Below, one piece after another: positions 1 through 6,591 of a stretch of 10,185 nt of DNA; position 1 is the stretch's first letter, and every line of letters starts with the position of its first letter. The notes beneath the pieces were generated by a model that saw only the letters and a list, made by a program, of their open reading frames with translations, did no database searches and had not been told where the DNA came from. The position numbers were made by a program, and so were the translations under genes. The stretch comes from an uncultured Marinicella sp. (GTDB lineage: Bacteria; Pseudomonadota; Gammaproteobacteria; Xanthomonadales; Marinicellaceae). The stretch spans positions 1 to 10,185 of the forward strand of contig CALLLZ010000140.1 of NCBI GenBank assembly GCA_938008005.1. Reading direction: 5' to 3'.

Positions 1-69
1 GTTTATAGTGAATTGGTTGATGATGTGGTCAATGAACCAGATTATGATGCAGCTATGGCTAGCCTCTGA
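1..69 (+). CDS. C-terminal fragment of an upstream protein, function unknown
   Basis: Frame 1 is open from the first base to a TGA at 67-69 and reads ...VYSELVDDVVNEPDYDAAMASL, an acidic C-terminal tail. Only 22 residues are visible, too few to identify a family. The next 280 bases are palindromic repeats, so the gene probably ends its transcription unit here. The reading could be chance, but repeat-rich DNA starting just past the stop is the usual position of intergenic REP-type elements and supports a real gene end. Confidence 0.5.
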   Translation, partial: VYSELVDDVVNEPDYDAAMASL

Positions 70-86
70 TTAAAATATCCAGCTTC

Positions 87-116
87 ACCAACAATAGGCG
101 CTCTAGGCGAGGCCTA
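87..116 (+). repeat. REP-like repeat unit R1 with small hairpin
   Basis: Positions 87-110 match the best copy (R3, 177-200) at 20 of 24 positions and begin ACCAACAATAGG. The GTAG tetranucleotide of the other copies is ATAG here. A short stem, TAGGC (95-99) with GCCTA (112-116), can form across the unit and its right flank. It starts 18 bases after the stop codon of the upstream gene. This is the most diverged copy in the stem sequence. Confidence 0.5.
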
Positions 117-121
117 ACTTG

Positions 122-145
122 ACCAAAAGTAGGGCCCCTATGGCA
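122..145 (+). repeat. REP-like repeat unit R2
   Basis: This unit begins ACCAAAAGTAGG and matches R3 at 18 of 24 positions, in direct orientation. It keeps the GTAG tetranucleotide (129-132) and contains the 11-base palindrome TAGGGCCCCTA (130-140). It is immediately followed by a separate hairpin at 146-167. With six mismatches it is the weakest copy and would not be convincing alone; its position in the cluster supports it. Confidence 0.4.
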
Positions 146-167
146 ATCAATGGTCGTTCTCATTGAT
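146..167. repeat. Short perfect hairpin between repeat units
   Basis: ATCAATG (146-152) and CATTGAT (161-167) are perfect 7-bp inverted arms around an 8-base loop. There is no T-tract on either strand, so it is not a standard intrinsic terminator. It sits between repeat units R2 and R3 and is probably part of the mosaic. Confidence 0.45.
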
Positions 168-176
168 GAAAGTTAA

Positions 177-262
177 ACCAACAGTAGGGGCTTTAGGCCA
201 CGCCGAAGATGGGTGTTTTAAACCCAGTCCTTTGGGGCTGCCTTAAAGGCCCTACTGTTGGT
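177..262. repeat. BIME-like inverted pair of REP units (R3 and R4)
   Basis: R3 (177-200) begins ACCAACAGTAGG. R4 (239-262) on the opposite strand begins with the same 12 bases and agrees at 21 of 24 positions, so the two form a 24-bp inverted repeat around a 38-base centre. Each unit has the GTAG tetranucleotide followed by a short GC-rich dyad (GGC-TTTAG-GCC in R3, GCC-TTTAA-GGC in R4). Known REP elements have GTAG or GGAG next to a GC-rich hairpin, often pair in opposite orientation as BIMEs, and can be mobilised by RAYT transposases. No RAYT gene lies in this window. The REP assignment is inference from form and location; the inverted repeat itself is seen directly. Confidence 0.6.
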
Positions 263-349
263 TCAGCGATTTCCAATCTCAGCGTTGAGTGATTTTTAGG
301 GGGAGTGACCAACTATGCAATCACTCGCCTTGATCTTGAAAATCGCTGA
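263..349. repeat. Imperfect 87-nt nested stem-loop beside the repeat pair
   Basis: The outer arms, TCAGCGATTTCC (263-274) and GAAAATCGCTGA (338-349), pair at 11 of 12 positions. The inner arms, GAGTGATT (287-294) and AATCACTC (319-326), pair perfectly. The centres coincide to within half a base, so the segment can fold as one long interrupted stem. It starts on the base after R4 ends and is about as long as the R3-R4 pair. It could be part of a composite repeat, a small non-autonomous element, or a structured RNA. No flanking target duplication was seen. Confidence 0.45.
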
Positions 350-507
350 GAGCCAGAGGCATCTTGTATTTATCAGAGATTCCTTAAGTTAAATTTTAAT
401 TAAAATGAGTGGAATCGTTAGTTATTTGTGTTAGAAATGCGACTCAGGCATCATAAAGACTGGCTTTTAATATTTAAGCTTGGGTGTTTAAAAGCTGTTG
501 ATACATT

Positions 508-3162
508 ATGATGAAAGTCGTTAAATACTTATTTTTCATGTTTTTTTTTCTACTTGTTTCAATCCATAGTGCCCGCTCACAGAATACACCAGACTTTGAT
601 GTTTTGGTGTTCAGCAAAACTGTTGGTTTCACTCATGGCTCAATCCCTGAAGCCAAAGACGCTTTTGTAGAAATGGCCAATACCCAAGGCTTTACTGCTG
701 TATTCACTGACGATGCAAATAGTTTCAACACGGCTAATTTAGCTGATTTTGAAGCAGTGGTTTTTTTAATGACCAGTGGTAATGTTTTGGATGCAGCACA
801 ACAAACGGCGTTTGAGACTTATATTCAAAACGGAGGTGGATACATGGGCGTGCATTCGGCCAGTGATACCGAATATTCATGGCCTTGGTATGGACAATTA
901 GTCGGCAGTTATTTTGACAATCATCCTTCTCCGCAAAATGCCACAGTACTGGTTGAAGACAGCACACATCCTTCTAGTCAAGCGTTGCCCACTTCATGGC
1001 AACGCTTTGACGAATGGTATAATTTTCAAACCAATCCACGAGATGATTCATCACTGAATATTAATGTCTTACTGACTCTGGATGAAAGTACATATAACGG
1101 TGGCGAAATGGGAACAGATCACCCCATCAGTTGGTATCATGAGTTTGATGGAGGTCGTTCTTGGTATACGGGTATGGGCCATACTGATGCCAGTTATGCA
1201 GATGAAGATTTTAAAGCACATTTATTGGGTGGTTTACTTTATGCTGCTGGGGTCGCTCCTGCAGATCCTTTGGTTGTTGATGACAGCGGTCAATGGTTTA
1301 AACGGAAAAATTCAGAGCAGCCTTATTTCATGGCAGGTGTTGGTGGTCCTGAGGGTTATCTTTACGAAACAGATGAACGACGGCAGGAAATTGTTGATGA
1401 CTTAATCAACTCTGGGGCCAATGCTTTGTATATGCATTCGATTCGTTCATTTGAAGGCGATGGGTATAGCTTTGAAGACCCTTTTGTGATTAACGAAGAT
1501 GAAACCAGCGGTATCAGGCCTGGGGTGTTTGCCGAATGGAGAGAATACTTATTACAGTTAGATGCAGCTGGAATAGTGACATGGATGCATGTAATAGATG
1601 ATACAGCCAGACCTTGGGGGTGTGACGTACCATTGAATCAAAATGCCAAAGACTATATTGAAGCCTTAGTCAGTAGTTTTCGTGATTTAGACCATTTGGT
1701 GTGGTTATCTGGTGAAGAATATTTGATGGGCAGTTGTTCAGCTGCCGAAGACAAAGCTTTGATGGAAGCCATTGCAGCAGAAATTAAATTGCATGATCCG
1801 ATTCACCCAATTGGAGTTCATCACAACAATACGCAAGAAATGCAATTTGGTGGTGACCCAAATATCAATGTGTTTGCACAACAAATTTGTGGTAACAGTA
1901 ATGACCGCTCACCTGAGGGTGTGCATGCGCGAGCTCGTCCTGGTGATTGGGTTTACGTGATGGCTGAATGTCACCCTTGGCATTTAAGGTTACTTGATGT
2001 CAATGATCGTACAAATATACGCCAGTCCAATTGGGGTACAGCTTTAGGCGGTGGTTATGCGCTGCTTTATAATGCTTATGAGTGTAATGAAACTGGTCGA
2101 CTATGTAGTCGTAATTCAGCGGGTGACCCTGCAACAGGGAATGACCCACATGATCCATCAACAGAAATATTAGGTGATTTGAATCGATTGAAAAATTTTA
2201 TGTTAAGTAGCCGTTTTAATGAAGTTAGCCCGAATGATTCATTGATCACAGGTGATGCATTGTGGTCATCAGCGAATGTGAATGATGGTTTGTATGTTGT
2301 ATATGCCAAAGATAGCCCCCAGAATATGGGGGTCAGCGGTTTATCTGATGTCAATCATCGTTTAAATTGGTTTAATCCTTTGACCGGAGAAAGGGTCTCT
2401 GAAGATGCTTTGGGTTCGTTGAGCCCTTTTGCTGTTCCTGCATCAATGGGGACTGAGGTTGCTTTGTTTATTGAGCGCATTGAAGCAGTTGGGAACAGAG
2501 CGCCAATGGCTTTTATGGATAATTTTCAAATACCTATGAATCAAGTTTTGACAGTGAATGAACCTGGTGTTTTGACCAATGACAGTGATCCTGATGGGGA
2601 TGGTTTAACTGCTCTATTGATCACTGATGTAACCACAGGTGATTTAACTTTGGCAGCTGATGGTGGTTTTATATATTCACCGGTCACCGATGCTTCTGGA
2701 ACCGTTTCGTTTACGTATCAAGCCAGCGATGGCGAACTGAATTCAACCAATACTTCAGTCAATATTCAGATTGGAACGCCGGTTATTCAGGCTGTGTTGA
2801 TTGACAGTATTAATGATATGCAACTTGTTCCCATAGGTGAGGAAGCCATCATCGATGTTGTTGCTTTGGGCTTAACAGAGTTTTCCATTGAGGCCGTTGG
2901 TGTTCCAAATAATACGGCCAGTGTTCGTTTAGTACTGAGCGGCCCTGTGTCACAGAATCAAGTCGAAGGTGTCGCCCCTTATGCTTTGTTTGGGGATGTT
3001 GCTGGTGATTTTAATGGAGTGACAGCAACATTGGGTGATTACATCATAGAGATAACTGCTTATGATCAGAGCAATGGGGGTGGTACTGAATTGGCAAGCA
3101 ATGAAATTAACTTTTCATTTGTAGCGACTGCTGACCTGATATTTGCCGATGATTTTGAATAA
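508..3162 (+). CDS. Exported ThuA-domain protein with putative glycosidase-like barrel and Ig-like domains
   Basis: The 884-aa product starts with a signal peptide (K3, K6, hydrophobic 7-18, likely cleavage after SARS or SQN near 24-26). Residues about 29-248 are a ThuA-like domain with its family signatures: VFSKTVGFTHGSI, YIQNGGGYMGVHSASDTEY, DEWYNF, GGEMGTDHPISWYHE, GGRSWYTGMGHT and AHLLGGLLYAAG. ThuA domains are class I glutamine amidotransferase-like folds tied to sugar metabolism. Residues about 259-655 resemble a glycosidase-type TIM barrel; E403/E404 (LSGEEYL) and E487 (MAECHP) could be the acidic pair, but this is inference. About 662-756 is a cadherin/Ig-like repeat (VLTNDSDPDGDGL, FTYQASDGE). 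About 758-873 is a beta domain (VAPYALFGD, GDYIIEITAYD). The protein ends DLIFADDFE. Six cysteines (372-533) suit an exported protein. The start is ATG-ATG with no clear ribosome site; the second ATG is equally possible. The substrate is unknown. Confidence 0.85.
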   Translation: MMKVVKYLFFMFFFLLVSIHSARSQNTPDFDVLVFSKTVGFTHGSIPEAKDAFVEMANTQGFTAVFTDDANSFNTANLADFEAVVFLMTSGNVLDAAQQTAFETYIQNGGGYMGVHSASDTEYSWPWYGQLVGSYFDNHPSPQNATVLVEDSTHPSSQALPTSWQRFDEWYNFQTNPRDDSSLNINVLLTLDESTYNGGEMGTDHPISWYHEFDGGRSWYTGMGHTDASYADEDFKAHLLGGLLYAAGVAPADPLVVDDSGQWFKRKNSEQPYFMAGVGGPEGYLYETDERRQEIVDDLINSGANALYMHSIRSFEGDGYSFEDPFVINEDETSGIRPGVFAEWREYLLQLDAAGIVTWMHVIDDTARPWGCDVPLNQNAKDYIEALVSSFRDLDHLVWLSGEEYLMGSCSAAEDKALMEAIAAEIKLHDPIHPIGVHHNNTQEMQFGGDPNINVFAQQICGNSNDRSPEGVHARARPGDWVYVMAECHPWHLRLLDVNDRTNIRQSNWGTALGGGYALLYNAYECNETGRLCSRNSAGDPATGNDPHDPSTEILGDLNRLKNFMLSSRFNEVSPNDSLITGDALWSSANVNDGLYVVYAKDSPQNMGVSGLSDVNHRLNWFNPLTGERVSEDALGSLSPFAVPASMGTEVALFIERIEAVGNRAPMAFMDNFQIPMNQVLTVNEPGVLTNDSDPDGDGLTALLITDVTTGDLTLAADGGFIYSPVTDASGTVSFTYQASDGELNSTNTSVNIQIGTPVIQAVLIDSINDMQLVPIGEEAIIDVVALGLTEFSIEAVGVPNNTASVRLVLSGPVSQNQVEGVAPYALFGDVAGDFNGVTATLGDYIIEITAYDQSNGGGTELASNEINFSFVATADLIFADDFE

Positions 3163-3192
3163 CACAGACCTGCGAGATTTAAAATAGAATGA

Positions 3193-3777
3193 TTAGTTTT
3201 GTACAAACCACTTGTCTGGCAAGACAGGTGGTTCATAATCGGCTAAATAAGCGATTACCTCATCAGGTGTGTCACAAATATGGTACAACTGTCGATACTC
3301 AACTTTAGCAAAGTTTTCGGCATAAATATGTTCAAACATCTCTAATAAACAGCTGTAGTAACCCTCAGTATTAAGAAATACAATGGGTTTACTGTGATAA
3401 CCTAACTGCTTTAAAGTCATCACTTCAAGCATTTCTTCCAAAGTACCAAAGCCTCCGGCTAAACCGATAAATCCCTCTGCCAACTCAATCATTTTGGCTT
3501 TCCGGGTGTGCATGTCAGGCGTGATGATCAATTCATCATCAATGGTATTGACGACGCCTTCAATTTGTAAGGCTTCAGGTACTACACCCACCGTTTTGCC
3601 CTGATTTTGTTTGACAGATTGAGCAACTTGACCCATCAGCCCCAGCATCCCACCGCCATAAACTAAGTTGACTTTTTCAGCCGCCATCAACGCGCCTAAA
3701 GCCTTAGCATGATCAAAGAAGGCTTGTTTGATTTGATCTGAAGAGGAACAGTAAACTGCTATTTTGTTAATTTTCAT
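3193..3777 (-). CDS. LOG-family protein (nucleoside 5'-monophosphate phosphoribohydrolase-like)
   Basis: The 194-aa product has the length and motifs of the LOG/TIGR00730 family of Rossmann-like proteins that release the base from nucleoside 5'-monophosphates, including cytokinin ribotides. Visible motifs are AVYCSSS at 7-13, VYGGGMLGLMG at 39-49, MHTRKAKMIELA at 89-100 and AGGFGTLEE at 107-115. R92, K93 and E115 match the catalytic and nucleotide-binding positions. The family motif is PGGxGTxxE; here its first residue is Ala107 rather than Pro. It is cytoplasmic, with no signal peptide. The start lies 5 bases after the methyltransferase stop, so the pair is probably co-transcribed and may be translationally coupled; no strong ribosome site is visible. 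In bacteria the role may be purine nucleotide breakdown rather than hormone synthesis, and the substrate cannot be read from sequence. Confidence 0.88.
   Translation of the reverse strand: MKINKIAVYCSSSDQIKQAFFDHAKALGALMAAEKVNLVYGGGMLGLMGQVAQSVKQNQGKTVGVVPEALQIEGVVNTIDDELIITPDMHTRKAKMIELAEGFIGLAGGFGTLEEMLEVMTLKQLGYHSKPIVFLNTEGYYSCLLEMFEHIYAENFAKVEYRQLYHICDTPDEVIAYLADYEPPVLPDKWFVQN
3206..3233. terminator. Strong hairpin at convergent gene ends, possible bidirectional terminator
   Basis: AACCACTTGTCT (3206-3217) and AGACAGGTGGTT (3222-3233) form a 12-bp stem with one T-G wobble around a GGCA tetraloop. It lies 43 bases past the plus-strand stop at 3162 and within the last codons of the minus-strand LOG gene. 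Neither strand has a proper T-tract after the stem, so classical intrinsic termination is not assured. It may instead protect 3' ends or limit read-through between the convergent genes. Confidence 0.4.
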
Positions 3778-3782
3778 GATTT

Positions 3783-4556
3783 CTAGTCTGCCTTGGGGTT
3801 AATTCGAAAAGTTTTGATGGTGACTGGCCAACTGACTTGTTTGGTTTCTTCTTGGCCCCAAGCTTCTTGCAGTTCTTCAAAAATCAATTCACGTGGGTCA
3901 TAACCATGTTCTTGAATGTATTTTTGGGTGGCTGACCAAGTACCTAAATAGCCGATCAAATGTTTTAAGGTCCATTGTTTTTGCATCGTACATTTTGGAG
4001 CATCAATGGTTTCAAAAGGAAATTCTATATTGGCATATGATTGTTCAATATAGCGTCGTTCCGCGGGCCAGTGGGCCCCAATAATTTCAGTATAGAATTT
4101 TTTTATTACAGCATCAATGGCTGGTGAAATCTGATGAAGCTCATAACACCAAGCAGCTAAAACAGCATTGGGTTTTGCTACCCTTTTGACTTCTTTGAAA
4201 AATAAATCAAACTCGAACCAATGTAAGGCTTGGCCAACTGTGATTAAATCAACACTGGTGTCTTGTAATGGGCTTTGGTGTGCCAGAGCCACCTCGTATT
4301 CAACCCGGGGGTAAGTGGTGGCATGATAAATCTGTGATTCACTGGCATCAGTGCCGATCACATAACCAAAATAGTTTGTCAATGCAACAGCCACCTGTCC
4401 ATTGCCAGTGGCACAATCCCAAGCCATTTTATGTTCTTTGCATAAAGTGGCTATCCACTCATATAAATCCTGAGGATATTCTGGTCGGTAAGTGCTGTAA
4501 TCTTCCGCTTGAGTGGAAAAATGATCTTTGAATTGGATGGTTGTAGACATATTCAT
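3783..4556 (-). CDS. Class I SAM-dependent methyltransferase, substrate unknown
   Basis: The 257-aa product has the start typical of Methyltransf_11-type enzymes: FKDHFSTQAEDYSTYRPEYP at 9-28, SAM-binding motif I WDCATGNGQVAVAL at 46-59, an acidic ribose-binding residue at D70 (GTD), and the motif IV region VDLITVGQALHWF at 102-114, followed by EVKRVAKPNAVLAAWCYEL. The HWF-plus-WCYEL pattern resembles the small-molecule methyltransferase branch that includes yeast Crg1/Tmt1-like enzymes, but the substrate cannot be assigned. It is the middle gene of an apparent operon: 34 bases after mnmC and 5 bases before the LOG gene. TGAG is 8 bases before the ATG at 4550 (Met3) but only 2 before the ATG at 4556, so translation may start at 4550 (MSTTIQF...). 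Confidence 0.88.
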   Translation of the reverse strand: MNMSTTIQFKDHFSTQAEDYSTYRPEYPQDLYEWIATLCKEHKMAWDCATGNGQVAVALTNYFGYVIGTDASESQIYHATTYPRVEYEVALAHQSPLQDTSVDLITVGQALHWFEFDLFFKEVKRVAKPNAVLAAWCYELHQISPAIDAVIKKFYTEIIGAHWPAERRYIEQSYANIEFPFETIDAPKCTMQKQWTLKHLIGYLGTWSATQKYIQEHGYDPRELIFEELQEAWGQEETKQVSWPVTIKTFRINPKAD

Positions 4557-4590
4557 GACTCATTTTGTTGTGTTATTATTGAGACTTTAA

Positions 4591-6543
4591 TCAACTCTTA
4601 GGCGCTTTTTTCAGGTCGCGATATAAGAAGCGATTGGGGTGGATTATCTTACACAAATCGATCTCAAGAGGCAAAGGTTCTCCGACAATCATGGCGCATA
4701 AATATTGAGCAAGCAGAGGTGCTGAAGTGAAGCCACGTGAACCCAGTCCATTTAAAATATATAAATTGCTTGAGGTTTTGGCAGGTGGGTATTTTTGCCA
4801 GTGTCTACCATGATTGAGATCGTTGTAATCAGATTTAAATTTCGTTTGATCAATGATTGGGCCACAAATGGGTAAATGGTCTGGGGTGGTAGCACGAATA
4901 GCAGCATGACCACTGATAACTTGGGACTTATTGAAATCATCGAATATATTTAATCCATGACACAATAGATGGTTTCTTTGCCAGTGATTTTGGTGCAATT
5001 GAGCGGGTGTATACCATTGTTCGGGTTCGAGGTGATCAAAAGTGGCACCACACAACCATTGGTTATGGTTTTGATTAGGGATGACATAGCCTTCAGCCAA
5101 TTTAATGTGTTTCAAAGATTTGTTTATTTCAGCTTTAATGGTGGTGGTCATGCCATGTTTAGCTGTTAAATATAAATCATTTGAGTTCATCAATTGTTGG
5201 GCTTTTATGCCATTGGCAATAATTAAAAGATCCGTGCTATGAAAAGCTTCTCTGTCTTGATTTAATAACAGCCATTTATTTTTTTCAGTGAATAAAAGTT
5301 GATTGACTTCGGTGGCCAGCCATTGATCAACAGTTGTTCTGAGTCGCTGTGACAATAAATCAGTTTCGACATAACCTGCTTTAGGGTAGTAAGCAGCATT
5401 TGAACCACTTGTAAAATCCAGTAATGTTTTTGGCAACCCAGCTTGTTGAATGGTCTTGGCCCATTTCTTGTGTTTATTTTGATGCAGAATTTGTTCTACA
5501 CCTATCGCTTGGTATTCATCGCTGTGATAAAAATTCAAAGCGGTTTCAAATGCGCGCAGATAAAAAATAGATTCTGGGGACTGTCTAGCGGTTACTAATG
5601 GCATCACCATAGCCATGTGATTGCCAGAGGCAACTTGCATGGGTTTTGGGTTTTGGTCAACCACAGTAACATGATAACCCGCTTTTTTAAAATAATGACT
5701 TAAACACATACCAGCAATGCCACCACCTAAAATAGTCACTGATTGATTTTGGGTGTTTGCTTTTGGTGTTGGGTACCACTGATGTTCATTTGTGGTGGCA
5801 TTTTTATGTTGCATGAATACCGCGGTAATCATTTCTCTTTTTTTACCAAAACCTGGTTTTTTGATGACTTTGAACCCTGCATTATTAAGTGTTTTACTGA
5901 CCTGGGATGCTGCAGTAAAAGTGCTTAATGTGGTCCCGGTTCGAGATAAACGGTTCACTTCACTGAACAAGTCTTGGTGCCACATTTCAGGGTTCTTTTT
6001 TGGTGAAAAGCCATCTAAAAACCAGGCATCAATACATGCATTGAGTTGGGTTAGGCAATCGGTGGCATCACCTATAGCTAAAGTCAAAATAACATCATCC
6101 ATTAACTGAAAAGTATGAAAGCCACAGCGAAATACATCATTAAATTCTTGCCAGATTGCTAACAATAATTGACTGAATGATTGTAGTTCAGGAAAACAAG
6201 CGTGTGCATCTACCATGTCTTGATAGCTGAGGGGATATTTTTCACAACTGATGAAATGTAGCTTCTGAGGTTTTTCTTTGGTTGTTTGCCAGGCATGCAA
6301 TGTGGTTAACAAATTAATTCCAGTACCAAAACCAGTTTCACCGATAGTAAAAGAGTTCTGATTGATCTTTTCTTGCCACCTTTCAAATAACTTGTTGTGT
6401 TTTATGAATACAAACCTGCTTTCTTCTAGTCCACCTTGGTCGTTAAAATAAACATCATCATATTGAATGGAATGGGGTTGTTGATTGACTTGTTTGGTGG
6501 CGGTGGCATTGATGTATTGCAAGTGCCAGGGTGATTTTTTCAT
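4591..6543 (-). CDS. mnmC: Bifunctional tRNA mnm5(s2)U biosynthesis enzyme MnmC
   Basis: The 650-aa product is close to the 668 aa of E. coli MnmC and carries both domains. The N-terminal methyltransferase domain (1-245) shows DVYFNDQGGLEESRFVF at 30-46, SAM motif GETGFGTGIN at 68-77, acidic E101 in SCEKYP, and FLDGFSPKKNPEMW at 175-188. The C-terminal FAD oxidase domain starts with the dinucleotide fold ILGGGIAG (G273, G275, G278, with D296 ending strand 2), then ASGNHMAMVMP at 305-315 and the terminal NGLGSRGFTSAP at 598-609. In the known pathway the FAD domain converts cmnm5(s2)U34 to nm5(s2)U34, and the methyltransferase domain then makes mnm5(s2)U34 in the tRNA wobble position. No key motif is missing. 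The ATG at 6543 is supported by TAGG about 5 bases upstream. It leads the operon with the methyltransferase and LOG genes. Confidence 0.97.
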   Translation of the reverse strand: MKKSPWHLQYINATATKQVNQQPHSIQYDDVYFNDQGGLEESRFVFIKHNKLFERWQEKINQNSFTIGETGFGTGINLLTTLHAWQTTKEKPQKLHFISCEKYPLSYQDMVDAHACFPELQSFSQLLLAIWQEFNDVFRCGFHTFQLMDDVILTLAIGDATDCLTQLNACIDAWFLDGFSPKKNPEMWHQDLFSEVNRLSRTGTTLSTFTAASQVSKTLNNAGFKVIKKPGFGKKREMITAVFMQHKNATTNEHQWYPTPKANTQNQSVTILGGGIAGMCLSHYFKKAGYHVTVVDQNPKPMQVASGNHMAMVMPLVTARQSPESIFYLRAFETALNFYHSDEYQAIGVEQILHQNKHKKWAKTIQQAGLPKTLLDFTSGSNAAYYPKAGYVETDLLSQRLRTTVDQWLATEVNQLLFTEKNKWLLLNQDREAFHSTDLLIIANGIKAQQLMNSNDLYLTAKHGMTTTIKAEINKSLKHIKLAEGYVIPNQNHNQWLCGATFDHLEPEQWYTPAQLHQNHWQRNHLLCHGLNIFDDFNKSQVISGHAAIRATTPDHLPICGPIIDQTKFKSDYNDLNHGRHWQKYPPAKTSSNLYILNGLGSRGFTSAPLLAQYLCAMIVGEPLPLEIDLCKIIHPNRFLYRDLKKAPKS

Positions 6544-6550
6544 AACCTAC

Positions 6551-6556
6551 ATTATA
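6551..6556 (-). promoter_or_regulatory. mnmC: Perfect TATAAT hexamer just upstream of mnmC
   Basis: On the minus strand the consensus -10 hexamer TATAAT ends 7 bases before the mnmC ATG. If used, transcription would begin almost at the start codon, giving a leaderless or near-leaderless message. No good TTGACA-like -35 is found 16-18 bases upstream, and a TAGG ribosome site lies between the hexamer and the ATG. This could be a chance match in A/T-rich DNA. Confidence 0.2.
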
Positions 6557-6591
6557 TTAACCCAGAGGCATAATGCTATATTTTAGTTGGA

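Larger units (their letters stand above)
70..507. other. 438-bp gene-free intergenic region with a repeat cluster and a leader
   Basis: No convincing coding frame is present. Positions 87-349 hold the repeats and stem-loops listed separately. Positions 350-507 are A/T-rich and form the upstream region of the ThuA-domain gene. They include a perfect 14-bp palindrome, ATTTTAATTAAAAT, at 393-406, which may only reflect base composition. I found no well-spaced pair of sigma70 hexamers. The bases just before the ATG at 508 (GTTGATACATT) contain no clear Shine-Dalgarno sequence. Confidence 0.7.

Noticed and set aside
87..262. CRISPR array made of the 24-bp repeats
   Set aside because: Only three direct copies with 4-6 mismatches, irregular spacing (35 and 55 bases between starts) and one inverted copy; no cas genes.
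393..406. Perfect ATTTTAATTAAAAT palindrome as an operator
   Set aside because: It contains only A and T in an A/T-rich leader, so chance is likely, and no second copy was found.
734..967. 77-aa minus-strand ORF inside the ThuA gene
   Set aside because: It lies wholly within a clearly coding domain on the other strand and its product resembles no family.
1082..1405. 107-aa plus-strand ORF in another frame of the ThuA gene
   Set aside because: It overlaps strongly conserved ThuA motifs in the main frame and is a shadow.
2076..2354. 92-aa minus-strand ORF opposite the barrel region
   Set aside because: Overlaps the long, continuous 884-codon frame; no start signal or known motif.
4268..4531. 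87-aa plus-strand ORF opposite the methyltransferase
   Set aside because: It is the antisense of SAM-binding motif I and its surroundings, and has a low-plausibility composition.
5743..6109. Plus-strand ORFs of 61 and 105 aa opposite mnmC
   Set aside because: Antisense to conserved MnmC motifs in a full-length gene.
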